Made by a program: the position numbers and the translations under genes. Shown here in pieces: positions 20,500 to 32,950 of a stretch of 64,000 bases of DNA (positions are counted from its first letter, which is position 1; every line of letters begins with the position of its first letter). Under the pieces are notes generated by a model. The model made no database searches, was not told the origin of the DNA, and was given only the letters and a program-made list of their open reading frames with translations. Source of the DNA: Pyropia yezoensis (Eukaryota; Rhodophyta; Bangiophyceae; Bangiales; Bangiaceae); the NCBI GenBank assembly GCA_009829735.1, contig CM020619.1:18047816-18111815 (forward strand). Direction: 5' to 3'.

Positions 20500-20968
20500 T
20501 GTGGCAAAAACCGCTCCCGCACCCAGCACTCAAGTTGGGGTGGTGCACAAGGACTGCCTCCCGTGTCGGGGGAACCGGATGAAGTGCAAGTCGCACACAC
20601 GCTGTTTCTGTTGTGGGGCAATCCCCCCACTGACAAAAAAGAAGATGGTGTGTGGGCCAACAGTTTCCTGATCGGGACGGGGAAGGGAGGCCAAGCCTCG
20701 CTGTTCCTCCCCTTATTCCCCCAGGGTCCTCTCAGAATCTCGCCACTCAGAATCTACCACCCCAGCACCTGCCCACCGGGCCACACGAGAATTCAAGACG
20801 ATAAAATGCAGAAAACCCTCAAATCCATGTTGGATTTACTGTCAAACAAAGTCTCCCTGACTTAGGAAAATTCGGGATCAAATGCAAAGGTAGGAACGGG
20901 TCAGACCAGTTGTCCGCCGTCCCAGTATGGCGCGCTCTGCCCCCCTGCGTGGGGCCAGTTCTGCCACA
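20500..20968 (-). repeat. Element A 3' LTR (469 bp)
   Basis: TGTGGCAAAAACC... to ...TTCTGCCACA on the plus strand. A purine-rich tract GAGAGGGGAG on the minus strand (20969-20978) adjoins it, as expected for the polypurine tract. Confidence 0.9.
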
Positions 20969-21293
20969 CTCCCCTCTCCACAGTTCCGACCGACCCGGTC
21001 GGCCCTAAGAAGGGGTACAAAAGCGCGTGTTGCACTCGCCGGGGGCGCGACTCGCTGTCCCCCGGTACGTCACCTCAACGTGGAGGCAGTCACGTCGACC
21101 GTTCTCCTCCTCAAGCTCGCCCACTTGGCAGCTTGCACACACCTTACCACCACCTTCCCCATCCACTCACCTCACCGCGGGCCACCCCACGCTGGGGAGG
21201 CCCTCGGTGTATCCACGATCCAAGTCCCCCTCGACTCCAGGTGGGCCTCCGGCAGTTGCGACCGAGTTGCCTCTCCCTAACTGGGGAAGAGAC

Positions 21294-23235
21294 ATGGCGT
21301 ACTCCGGGGTGGAGTCTGACTCCCTGGACGAGCGTATGGAAGACACGCCTCGCGTTGTAGCACCCGTCGGGACTTGAGGCGGGAGCCCTGCGGTTGCCTC
21401 GGGGGATGGGATGCCTGCGCCACCCGACTCTGGGTTGGCGGCGGGCTCTTCCCCGGAGGTAGGCCCCGTAACTCCACGGGCGGCCCTGGGGAGGTGGTAC
21501 TACCCGCCCTGGCCCCTGTACGAGGAGGGCTTGACGATTATCCGCTGCGGCCGGCTTGGCCCAGCGATGGATCGAGCTTGGGGGCGCCTACGGGAGAAGT
21601 TCCCCCGTAGGGTAGGATTCCCTCCCGAATTAAAGACGGACCAGTTTGCCTTCTTTGATGACGAAGAGGTCGAAGACATGCAGCGGGTCAAGAACTTCTT
21701 GACACGAGGGGGTACCACCGAGGGCCCCGGCGACGTGCCGACCTTCACGTGGGACGTGGTGGCAACTTGCCCCCCGTTCCTCAATACGTCCGATCCTCAC
21801 GTCCATCACCTCGACGTGCGGATGGAGAAGGACATCCGGCAAGGCCCCTACTTGGTGACCTCGGCTCAACTTGAGTTGGCGCAACAAGCGCCGGCGAGCA
21901 AGGAGTTACTCTACCCCAAGAAGCCCGAGTGGTGGCCTCAAGTTAAGGTCCCCTATGGGTTCCCCGCGCTACTACCACGGTTGGTTGACCACTTTGGCTC
22001 TGTCATGATGACGGCTAGCCCAGACCACATAGTGCTTGCCATGTTGGCAACACTCTGGCTCCTCGAGGTCATGTCAACCTGGGTGGCCCGCGTCCAGAGG
22101 CGTAGGATGTTCTGGCGCCTCCATCCCCCCCCTGATACAACTTTTGGAGCAGCTCACCCCTCGGCAAGTTGCTGAGGGGTGCTCGTCGCGTCAACTCACT
22201 CTACTCGAGGAGCTGTTGAAGCTCCATGAGCTCATCGAGTGGGAGAGTATCGAGCACAAGTTGCGCCGACCTTCCCGTTGGCCCAAAAACGACGGCTCAC
22301 TTCGCCAGTTCGTCTGGGTCGGCCGTAAACTTCACGACGGCCGCGTGGTACTCAAGGAGGGGTTGGGAATCGGGGAATACCCGTATGCCTTAGGGGTGGA
22401 TCGCCACACTGCGCCGCCCCCGGAGAAGAACCTTGTGGTTGCAGTCACCGGCCCAGAGGAGCTTCGGGCGCAAGGTGCCGCGGCGGCCTAAACTCGAGGT
22501 CGCGGCTACCCTCGGGCTTCGCCAAGTCGGCGAGCCCCTCCTCTTCCTCCTGTTCCGCTCCAGCCGCACGGGGACATGCCGATTGGCATTGTGGTTGAGT
22601 CATCCACGCCTGTGTCCCCCAACTTCGGGGCTACTCTACCAGCGGTCTACCCCAAGTTGGTGTTGCAGTCCGCGCCATTGACTTCTGAGATGCTTATCAC
22701 CACGTTGGTGCGCACCATTTCGTGGATGGCCGCGTCGGCAGCGACGTTCCAGACTTCGGAGCCCCCTCAGCTTGAGGAGCGGTTCACACTGTTGTCTCGG
22801 CTGCAAGTTGCGAGTCGGTTGCGGAGTTTATGACGTCCGAGTTGGCTCGCATCGGCTCCACGATGCCCTCGTGGCCCCACTTGGGCGCGGCAAGCGTCGG
22901 GCGAGCCGTGCATACTCTCCTCCTCGTCGTCGTCGCCGCCACTCGCGGCGCTCTCCCTCCGTGTCGGATGTCGAGTTGTCTTACTCCAAGTCGGAGTCAT
23001 CCACCCCGTCAGAGACTGAGTCGGTCCATCGTCTGCGCCGCCAACTTGCGCGCAAGACCAAGCAGGCAAGTGGCCGCGCTCGTGGTCGCACTCGTGTCGT
23101 GAGACTCATGACGACTCCGACTTGGAGGCGCCTGCTCCACCGACTAGTGTTGACCGTTACCGGCGTGGGTCTCGCCGCTCGCCTCCGCGTGAGAGCGAGG
23201 GTCGTGTTGGTGGAGAGTCCAGCATGCGTGCCTAG
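21294..23235 (+). pseudogene. Antisense open frame of element A (aORF-A), broken
   Basis: Collinear with aORF-B of element B over its whole length, from ATG 21294 to TAG 23233-23235. Key shared segments include LDDEEVEDVQ-type acidic sequence (here FFDDEEVEDMQR), YPKKPEWWPQVKVPYGFPAL, IEWESIEHKLRRP and a C-terminal Ser/Arg-rich tail. TGA at 21375-21377, a frameshift near 22140 and further shifts after 22490 and 22800 break it. It is transcribed, if at all, toward pol, opposite to the element's own genes. Function unknown. Confidence 0.7.
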
Positions 23236-23346
23236 TTGGCAGCTGCCCTTGTTGTGAGAGTGAAAGGGTTAGGGCTGTAGTTGAAAGCCCTTTTGCGTAC
23301 CACTTCGACTATAAGCACTCTCTGGGCCTGACCACTTGGCCTTCCC

Positions 23347-26300
23347 TTACGTTGAGGGAGGGCAATCACGGTCGATGTCATTCCGGGCGCAGTGATCCCG
23401 GACCTTCTCAGCGAGGAGGTCCTCCACGTAATCCCATGTATCGTCTTTGGCGCGGTAGCCAAACTAGCGCGCCCTCAACATGAGGCGGTTAGTATCCTCA
23501 TCCCACCCGTGGTCGACGAACTTGTCGAGCACGTACTCCTGCGGGCCCTGTTCGGTTGCAGGCAGCGAAGGCAGGCGCCACGCTTTCAGCACACGCGCCC
23601 AAGTCGGGTCGCGTGGAGGAGGTGGTGCATCTTTCACCACGTCCTGTCCGTTTACTGTACGGATCCCATCGTCACTTTCGATGGTGAACCGTCGCCCATC
23701 CGTACGAAGGACTTGGTATGGTCCCTTCGTTTGGAACACCACCTTACCCCCAGTTGGGGTATGCAAATGTGCTAGCACCCAGTCACCCTGTTTGGGGACG
23801 TGCTTGGTGTTACGTATCTTCTTGTCGAAAGTGTATAGGTTTTACAGACCTTAGGCGCGTAGCACCCAGAACACCCAGAGAAACAACCCACCCAGAACGA
23901 GGGGAGACAGAAGAGAAACCGAACCGCCGACCGCCTGGCTGGTTCACGCGGGGATTCGCGACCAGGACGACAGTGTTCCAGCGCACGCAAGTCTGCTTTT
24001 TTTCGAAGGGGGAAGCAACGCGCACCCCCACGCACACTCTTACCCTCTCTCACCCGCACCCAGCAACCCTCCACACCGGGCCACGTGCGGTCCAATCAAA
24101 ACCCTCCAACATGTCCGGAGGGCCCCCTCCCCCACGGATCATCCTTGCCAGCGGGGCAGGAACCTCCAAGATACGGGGAAGAGGAGCCCCGCCGGACATC
24201 AGTGCCAACACTCAGGATCTCCCCAATCTCACAATCACGCAAAATACACAATCAAAATCCAAACCCCAAATGCATCCCATACCGGAATAATGACCTATGG
24301 CCATTTCCGGTCAGGGGAAATTCCCATACACTGGGAGTCCCAATATGGGCTCGAGAACCAATGGCGACCCAGTCCCATCTCCATAGGAGGGGACCAATCG
24401 GAAGCCAGTAAAATCCCAAGGGACCAAATCGGCCCTGTCCTCCTCACTAGGAAGGTGGGCAGAGGGGTACGACGCGATCTCTACGAGGTACCCCCGCGTG
24501 GAGGGCCCTTAGGGTCCCTACAGAAAGTACGCTTGTAGCGCTTCTGTGCTTTGTCCATCTCAGCCCTGACTTTAGATATGAGCTTCTCAAGCCTAGCAGC
24601 GAACTCCACCTTACTCTCAGTAGGAGTAGGTGTCCCGCCGCCAGCGTCCCTACTTAGGAGCGGCCGCTGTACCGCAATAGACCGTACACGGCGCGGAGTC
24701 ACAAAAGCGAGGGGTACTTCCCCCGTAGAAGAGTGAACGTGCGAATTGTAGGCAGTAGTCAAAATAGAGGTGTATTGGTCGCACGTTTTCACGTGCTCAC
24801 TCACATAATGGCGCAGCTGTCGAACAATAGTCTTGTTGCAGCGCTCCACCTGCCCATTAGTTTGGGGGTGGTGGGGGGTGGCATAGTTTGCCCGAACCCC
24901 CCACATGTCCAGCACTCCCTGAAACAGGACGGACGCAAATTGCGGTCCGTTGTCCGATAGCGTACTATCTGGGATGCCATACGCGGCAACCCAGTGATCT
25001 ACGAAGGCTGACACGACCGACATGGCCGTGATATATGCCAGCGGGATCGCTCGCGTAAGTTTCATGAAGCGATCGCAGATGACCAGGAGGTACTGGTAGC
25101 CCTCCTCGGTCACTGGCAGGGGCCCGAGGATGTCCAAATGGCTCCTTGGCCGGGAACAGCAGCATGGCCGTGGTGGGTCGCCGTTTCATCACGCGGTTCT
25201 GTGCACAACTTGCGCAAGCAGCCACCCGGCAGTACATGTCCACCACCACTGAGGGCCCGCAATACCGGGTCCTCAAAGTCTGGTAAAGTGTACCAGACCC
25301 CGGATGTCCACCTGTGGGAGCATTATGCTCCCGCTCAAGGATACTATCCTTGAGGGATGCGGGGACAACAAGTTGTTCAGTCCCCAGGATTGCCCCCCTC
25401 CTCAAGAGGAGGTCATCGTCTCCCACGAAGAACCGTGTCTTCGCCGCTGCGTCAAGCGCCTCCCTCTGCGACTCGAAGACGGGATCATCGGCCTTGGCCT
25501 TCACGACTACGTCCACCGACAGGGGCAAGTAGTTCTTGTTCCCTGGCGCCTCGGGGTCTAACGCTTGACCCGAGCGCGTGACCACCTCCACGATGGGGAT
25601 GTCCTCATCGATTGAGGTTGTGTCTAGCCCCTCGGTAGGTACCCGAGACAGACCATCGGCCGAAGCATGTTGCCGGCCGGGGCGGTACGCAATTTCAAAG
25701 TTGAAGGGCGCCAGCCGCGCCCGCCACCTGTTGCGGCGGGTGATGGTGCAATCCGTCTTGAAGATGAACTGCAACGCGCGGTGGACACAACAGATGAGGA
25801 ACTTCTCACCCTCCAGGAAGTGACGAAGTGACATCACAACCCACACCACTGCGAGTCCTTCCAACTCGGTGACTCCATAGTTTCGCTCGGCCGAGTTCAG
25901 CCCCTTGCTGAAGTAATTCACCGGCAAGTACTTCTTGTCCGGCCGTTGCTGTAGCAGCACACAACCAAGTTGGTCGTAGCTAGCATCCACGTCGATTACA
26001 TAGTGGCCTCCCAACCTGGGAGTAGCCAAGATGGGAGGGTTCAGCAACTGGTCCCGAAGGGACTCAAAGGGCTCCTGCTCCACCCGACTTGGGGGAGGCA
26101 GATTATTCGGAAGCGTTGAGCTGACTAGCTCGTTCAGCGGCTTCGCCACCTTGGCGAAGCTTTTTATAAAACGTCGGTACGCGTTACACATCCCGAGGAA
26201 GCTCCTCATCTGGGGTTGTGTCCGGGGGTACTTGGCCTTACGGATAGCCTTCAGATTGTTCTCGTTGACACTGAGGCGCCCTGGACGGACAACATGTCCC

Positions 26301-27996
26301 AAGTACTCAACCTCTTGAGTGAAGAGGTGGCACTTGCTTGCCTTCAGCGACACAACGACGTCAGCAAGTAGCGTGAACACCTGACCAAGATGGTCAATGT
26401 GTTCTACCGGAGTTCGGGAGAACACGATGATTTTGTCGAGGTACACAACGCAGATCTGCCACCGTACTCCGGCCAGAATCATGTCCATGGCGCGCTGGAA
26501 AGTTGCCGGCGCGTTGCACAGCCCAAACGGCAACCGCTCGCACTGGTAGGTACCACAGTGACGGGTGAAGGTAGTTTTATGCCTGTCCTCCGGGGCAATG
26601 GGAATTTGCCAGTACCCCGCCTTACAGTCTGGGGTGGGGAACACGTTTGCCTCCCCCAGTGCGTCCAGACAGTCATCCATCCTAGAAAGAGGATAACTAT
26701 CCTTCACCGTGCTCTTGTGGAGCTTACGGTATTCAATACAGAACCGTGGTTTCCGATCCAGTTTGGGGACGATCACGACTGGGCTCGCCCACTCGGCGTT
26801 GCTGGCCTCAATCAAGTCTAGGGCCTCCATGCGAGCCACTTGCTTCTTGACGAGGGCCCTTGAACGGGGCCCTCCCCTATACGGTTGTTGACGTTCAGAG
26901 GGCACACCGGGCTTCAACTCGATCCCGTGCTCCGTGGCCTTCATGAGTCCCAATTGGCCATCCCATAACTTGTGATATTGGTCCAAGAGGCGTTCAACTT
27001 GAACACGCAACTTGGGCGGAACGTTCTCTATATCCACAAGCGGTCGAGGAGGGGCTGCCGACTTGGCATTGTCCTTCTCCTCCGCGGGCTTCTTGCCGCC
27101 GGTCACTCCCGAGTTGAGGGTGACCGCTATCACCGAACCCTGGTACTCGTCGAAATGGCCGAATTTGGCTCCCAACTTGAAATACTTGGGTGAAGAGCTC
27201 AGGTTCATCACCTGGGCCTTCCGCGGGACTCCGGCTTTGGAGTCCATCGGGCCAAGGGCAACATGCACTTGGTGCTGACGAGCAAGACGGGGGTTAGGGT
27301 GCACCAACCCGTTCCCCGTGTAATCAGTTACCACGTCAACGTGACCTCACGGGCCAGACGCATGGTAGCAGTAAGCCCTTCTCCCACAGAACAACCAGGC
27401 TTCGACTGTGATACCGTCACAGGAGCCATAGACTTCCTCTTACCAAGGATGGGGATAGTTTCTCCATTTGTTAACTTAACAGAGTACTCAGGGCCACAAA
27501 TCAAAGGCACCTGAGTCACCACATACGGGGTGCCCAGAAGTAGGGGCACCGACATGTTCTGAACCACACCATAGATCACGTTGACCTTATGGGACCCAAG
27601 CCTTGTTGGCAGGGTCACAGCACCAACAATGGGCAGTATCCCACCATTGATGTCGATCATATAGTTCGCCCTGGACCTCCAACGTTGGAGTTCCACTTCC
27701 TTGTGTATCAGCGACTGGCGAATCAAGGAAGCGGCTGAGACAGTATCAAGTATGTTGCGGGCGCAAAACGCACGGCCTGGGGCTAGTTGCACCCGTCCGG
27801 CCACCTGGAAGTTCTCCCCGGTCAGCATAGCGATGACCCGACGTGGGTTAACGTTCTTAGGCAGTCCTACCCGAGGTGGGCGGACCCCTTTGGGTCGGCG
27901 CAGTATGCGACAGGGTTGATTCGTCCTCTGGGCCCACTTGGCCGTGGCTGCTGCTGTGTGCTTCGGACGACCAGCTCCAGCGGTTACTCGCTTCCC
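23347..27996 (-). pseudogene. Element A pol (PR-RT-RNaseH-IN-chromodomain), broken
   Basis: Protease region with DTVSAAS in place of the usual DTGA-type active site; reverse transcriptase with YLDK instead of YLDD, so the catalytic second Asp is gone; RNase H; integrase with the HHCC zinc-binding region, then SDNGPQF and GQVERCN around the DDE residues; and a C-terminal chromodomain-like part (RWFGYRAKDDTW type). Lesions: frameshift near 27334, a small deletion with frameshift near 25140 (before MDILGPLP), the solo LTR at 23832-24522, and a TAG replacing Trp at about 23464. Collinear with the element B pol, which it resembles closely. Confidence 0.85.
23832..24522. mobile_element. Solo LTR (691 bp) in element A integrase
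   Basis: Begins TGTATAGG and ends CCCTACA, flanked on both sides by GAAAG (23827-23831 and 24523-24527), a perfect 5 bp target duplication. Removing it restores collinearity with element B integrase. Its family differs from the LTRs of A-D. It was left by LTR-LTR recombination of a full element. Confidence 0.8.
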
Positions 27997-29357
27997 GCCG
28001 ACTTGGAGTCAGAGTCCGAAGGCGAAGGGGAGGAAGACGAGTCCGAGGACGACGTGTCCGCCTCTTCTGCCGAGGGTGTAGCCACAGCCACCACCGGCCG
28101 CGTACTCCCCACGCGATGCGAGCGTACTTCGCTTGATGCCGTCTTCTTGCTGGCATTCTTAACAAGTTGTTGAATGCGTTTACTCAACATAGGGCAGTCG
28201 TACACCCAGTGTCCACCAGCGTTGCAGTTCCAACTCCGATTCTCCGTTCCCGGGAGGGTCTTCCCGACTTGGGAGCTCGAGAGGCTGCCTTGGGAAGTTC
28301 CCACAGCGGCTACCACCGTATCCTTGCGGATCCGGCGTGCCTCCCGTAGCTCTTTGGCTTTGCGAGCCTCCTTCTTCTCTTTGCCCAACTCGGCCTGCCG
28401 TTCCTGGCGTTGCTCATCTCGCAGCCTGCGGTAAGCCTCACCTTGGCGGTAGGCGAACCTAGCCAACTCGGCCAGCGTCGCCCGGGAGGTATTATTTTCC
28501 CGGGTCTCCATACGGATAGATCAATGGAGACCTTCCACAAAGCGACTCTTCACCACAGCTTGTGGGTGAAGAAAGCCTCATAGATTGTTAAGCTTACGGA
28601 CTCGGTCCGCGAAGGACAACTGGTCCTCATTCTCCTCCTGGTGCGCCCGCGTAAACTCCTCGTCTTGAGAAGCCAACGCGGCTTCATCAACCATAGCCCT
28701 CAACAAGCAGTTGATGAGCTCTAGGTACGAAGTTACCTCACCTGCACCTCCACTTGAGTAAGTGGGCACGACGGACATAATTTCCGTCCGTAGGTCGCCC
28801 TTGTTGAATTCCTGTAGCATTTAGAAAGCCATGCCTTCATTTATGGCATTGTCGTCACAGGCTTTTGTAAAACGACGTAGAACTCAAAGACACGGAGGGG
28901 GGGAGTTCCATCCCGCTCCGCTTTGTGCCTGAAAGAGTCAGTTACCTTCTTCTTGCCACGGCCCATAACTCCGGAACAGGGCCATACGCCACGAACTTGT
29001 TATTCAGGGCGCAGGCCTCACATTCAAAGCTACCCTGGTAGACCGGGTTGGCTACCTGGATCTTGGGCGGCACCTCACGTTGAGGAAACAGCCGCTGGGG
29101 CAGAGGGGTGAACTGACGCGTCTCTGCCGTCAGCACCGGCGGGCTGGGTGTAACCCGCGGTATCTGCACAGGAGACGCCCCTGTATTCGGCGTTCGACCT
29201 GCTGACGTCCCCGTTGTTCCCAAGTTGGGAGTCACAGGGGTTGGTCCATGTTCGGGACGCCCCGATACAGGCGTAGGGTGAAGTGTTCCCTGCGTCTGCG
29301 GGCTCGAGAGCCCCACTCCGGTCTGGACATCGAGACCATCGTCGGCGACCGGAACCA
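27984..29357 (-). pseudogene. Element A gag, C-terminal two thirds, broken
   Basis: Matches element B gag: PLPQRLFPQREVPPKIQVAN near 29060-29110, RATLAELARFAYRQGEAYRR near 28440-28490, and a zinc-knuckle remnant WNCNAGGHWVYDC near 28190-28230 whose first Cys is Ser, as in B. Internal stops and shifts occur near 28940, 28820 and 28578. It ends with GSE and TAA at 27984-27986. The N-terminal ~200 residues are missing, replaced by unrelated DNA. Confidence 0.8.
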
Positions 29358-32300
29358 CATGCAACTCAATCACACACACTGCATGGCGTTGTATTTCACA
29401 ATTTTCCACTGCAACGTACTGCAACATCACGCGAAGACCGTCCACTGATGAAAAAAGAGCACCACTGCAATACATGTCATGACTTGTGTATCGCCGCATC
29501 TTCTTGTATTTCCCTGCAACACAGATCCCTCATGCACATCACCGCTCCTCACGCACTGGCCATCGCGACTCCGACAGTCGCATCGGACAAGCTGGTCGAG
29601 TCACGGACGACGAAACATCGACCTTTCGTTCTCCACGCCTACACGCCCGGCCGCCAGTGTCGTCTTCGTTTAAAATACATCGCTGAAGAGTCTACCGATT
29701 CTTCCGACCCGACCAGATCGCGCGGTCCGGACGTTTCAGGACATTTGATTGACCACACAGCCTCACCCGAGCCTGCATTCACGCAGGCTACTTTTTGGCA
29801 TCCCCTCCTGAACATGCTCATTTGCGCATCTACCGACGCCAGTGAGCTGATTCTCGACTCAGCCTGTCTTGAATCGCACCAAGATTCTCCGCAAGTGATG
29901 ATCCAGTTCCCGGCTCGCACCCCTCCCACATCACCACGCGAAGCACCTCCCGAGAACCGTCCTTGGGGAGGGGCACGGTGCCTTCTGGGCCCAAGTCAGA
30001 GGACTGTCGACTTGGTGCAGTCAGCAAAGAGCAAGAGCCTGTACGTCTGCGTGTCCATGATTGAAGATTTCACCGAATCGCCTCTCCTTGCAACGTCCTG
30101 AACAATCCCCACCCCTCTTTCCCAGAATTCTCATCTGACAGCTCAAATCCTAGTCAATCGCAGCTCCAAAAGCTCTCTGCCTCCCCGCCCCCCCGCGCCC
30201 CCCCCGCCCTCCCAGTTGCTCATGTTGACCCCCCCTCCAAAAAGAGCTCTCAATACATCAATTCAGCTCTTGGAACTTGTTCGGGAGGACGAATGACGAC
30301 GGGAGCAAGACGCTGGGCTCATTCGACAGCGTGATCCCCCGCTCCCAAGCAAGCTGCTGCGACGTAAAAAAATATCCCGCAGGGGCATGGAGGACTGGCA
30401 AGCTACCAAATCAGTCTCACTTCAGATTTCTTCTCGAGAAAGGTAGTAGACCTTAATTGTTTATGATAAGTCTCATTCGACACAACTATCGTGAATTTGC
30501 ATAGGGGAACCATCGCGTTCTGGTTGGTCGATGTGATGACATGTTTTGAAAACGTTGCATTTCCGCATGTTTTCTTGATGACTTACGTTAGAATGCTCAA
30601 GCATTCCGAAATTGGGGATGCTTCAAGTACGTTTTCGTCAGTATTTTAACTTGCCGTGTGCGAAAGTACAGAATCTTTTGTTGAACTCTTACAGAATCTG
30701 AACAGAGTGGGCAGATCCTTGCACGGGCTTGCTCCATATGAAGATTGTTTGCTTGACCAATCAGCGCAATCCGCCACCACCACTTGGCGCCCAATGAATG
30801 AACTGTTGGCTACCGTCGCTGCAGTGGAGACCGCACGCCATTGGATGCGTGTGGAGCACGAACCGGGCTTGCCACACATTGCCCCCTCCACCCACCGCCT
30901 TGCCTCCACCTCACCCCCCCCTCCACGCCCCGCTCGCACTCTCCTCCATCCCCTGCAAGCGCTCTCCCGGACTGCCCCTTCTCCCACCGTGTCGTGTCCC
31001 ATTCCTTTCCTGCTCCCCCTCCACCCCCCCCCGTCCCCACCCCCCGCGCCCCCCTTCTTTCCATCTCCTCTCCCACTTCCCCGCACCCATGCCCCCCCCC
31101 CAACCCCCCCCCTCTCCACCCCTCGCGCCCGCCCCGCTTCCCTCCATCTCCTCTCCCGCTTCCCCGCACCCACGCTCTTCCTTTTTCGCTTACTCTTCTT
31201 GTCCACCACTCAGGTATGTGCGGAGGATGCCATGGGTGGTGCATGTGGGTGAATCGGCTGGACGGGGCTGCTCCGGTGATGTACGAGGGTGTGTGCGCGG
31301 GGGGCTGCTTGCGCGGTGGTACGAGAGGGCGTGTGGGAGGGTGGCAGTTGCCGTGGTGGTGGCGGTAGGAAGACGATACACGTAGGGGTGCCATACATGC
31401 ACAGTTCCATGTCATGCGCTACATTGGCTTGCATTTCTCTGCAACTGCGTTGCGTTGGCTTGCAGTTATCTGCACTATCTTTCATATTCACCAGTGTTCT
31501 ACTCGCTACGCACCTTTTGCAGGTTCTTCTGGATCTTTTTCTTGTCGAGCTGGCGTCCTCCCTTCCCTTTCCACCCCCCGCACCCCCCCCGTTTCCCTCC
31601 ATCGCCTCTCCCGCTTCCCCGCACCCTCGCTCTTCTTTCTCCGCTTACTCTTCTTGTCCACCACTCAGGTATGTGCGGAGGATGCCATGGGTGGTGCATG
31701 TGGGTGGATCGGCAGGACGGGGCTGCTCCGGTGATGTACGAGGGTGTGTGCGCGGGGAACTGCTCGCGCGGTGGTACGAGAGGGCGTGTGGGAGGGTGGC
31801 AGTTGCCGTGGTGGTGGCGGTAGGAAGACGATACACGTGGGGGTGCCATACATGCACAGTTCCATGTCATGCGCTACATTGGCTTGCATTTCTCTGCAAC
31901 TGCGTTGCGTTGGCTTGCAATTACCTGCATGTTTTTGATATTCACGAGTTTTTTGCCCGCTACATACCTTTCGCATTTCCTTCTCAATGTGATCCTTACC
32001 GCGCTGGTGTCCTCTCTTCCCTGCCCTTTCGCCCCCGGCTTTCTGGCTCCTCTCCACGCGACTTCACACCCCCCGGCGCCCTCTCCCTCCTCCCCTTGGT
32101 CATTCTGTGTACCCATCAGGTATGCGCAGAGTATGCCGTGAGTGGTGCATGTGGATGGATGAGCCTGACGCAGCTGCTATGGTGATTTAGGTGGGTGCGT
32201 CGGCGGGTGGATGCGCCTGCTGTGGTACGGGAGGACATGTGGGCGGGAGGCCGCGGGCGTAGTTGTGTGCGTCGGGTGACGGCGAGTACAGGCGGCCGCG

Positions 32301-32854
32301 CGTGGGAGCACCAGGAGGCGTGCGGAGTGTCTGGCGGGATCCGTTGAACGGTGTGTCTGCCCACTGTGTCAGGGACGGCGGGTGTCTGGGGCGGCGCAGA
32401 CACTGCGGCGAGGCATTGACGTCGATGCGGCAAGTGGCTGTGACTGTGTCTGTCTCTGGTGTTTGTCTGTGCCTGTGTCTATTCACCTGATCAGGCAGCT
32501 CCAGGTGGCCCGCCTCTGTAATATGTGTCCAAATGCTTTGAGAAGGTGCCGAGTAACTACTAAAGTGAACTAAAATGGATGAGCGGTTCCACAAGGACCG
32601 GAATAAAAGGGGCCGTCATCCGGCGTCGTCCGGACTGTGCCGGATACGCACTGTAGTGGCCTGTTCAACTCTATGTGTTTCACACTGCAATATAGCTTGC
32701 ATTGAGGTGTGTTACGGGATGCAATACACGTGGTGTGTGGTGCATCACACAATTCTTGCTGCCCTTTTTCGGTGCCTGAGTTGCAAGCATCTGCCTGTAT
32801 CTACTGCATTTCAAACAGGCGTTGAAATACAGGAAAACATGCAGTGAAATACAG
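29358..32854. other. 3.5 kb foreign segment replacing the start of element A gag
   Basis: Sequence between breakpoints near 29357 and 32855 has no counterpart in element B, where about 600 bp of gag lies instead. It is lower in GC, with many ACTGCAA and TGTATTTCAC-like motifs near both ends, in opposite orientations (TTGTATTTCAC near 29390; on the other strand TGTATTTCAC near 32850). That hints at a DNA element with subterminal repeats. No transposase or other protein is recognised. Inside are long pyrimidine tracts (30880-31200) and ~455 bp tandem repeats. Confidence 0.5.
31010..32260 (+). repeat. About 455 bp tandem repeat, 2 good copies and 1 degenerate
   Basis: CAGGTATGTGCGGAGGATGCC at 31211 recurs at 31666 (spacing 455 bp) and a diverged form CAGGTATGCGCAGAGTATGCC is at about 32117 (spacing 451). 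Each unit combines a pyrimidine-rich stretch, this CAG-GTATG segment, a GGTGGTACGAGAGGGCG segment and a TTGCATTTCTCTGCAACTGC segment. The pyrimidine tract followed by CAG and GTATGT resembles abutting splice acceptor and donor sites, but no exon structure is evident. Confidence 0.75.
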
Positions 32855-32936
32855 TGGTCCAAGTCCACCGTTCCTCTGAGACAGAGGGCCCCCTACACCC
32901 GGGTGCACCCGGAGGTTAAGCTTACCTCTGTGCTCT
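32855..32936 (-). other. Element A leader with self-complementary hairpin
   Basis: Matches 52671-52752 of element B. Contains GGGTGCACCC (32901-32910), a perfect palindrome, and the short stem CCTCTGAGACAGAGG before it. Candidate RNA dimerisation or packaging region by position only. Confidence 0.5.
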
Positions 32937-32948
32937 GCTGCTCCACCA
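32937..32948 (-). promoter_or_regulatory. Element A primer-binding site
   Basis: TGGTGGAGCAGC on the minus strand, two bases inside the 5' LTR. Complementary to a tRNA 3' end of form GCUGCUCCACCA. Same 12-mer as in B, C and D. Confidence 0.75.
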
Positions 32949-32950
32949 AA

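Noticed and set aside
30656-31252. Pro-rich frames over the pyrimidine tracts in the segment inside element A
   Set aside because: Composition follows from CCCC/TCC repeats; different frames and both strands are open, with no domain.
31010-32260. Tandem repeats considered as a CRISPR-like array or satellite
   Set aside because: Units are about 455 bp with internal structure and only three copies; no short repeat-spacer pattern.
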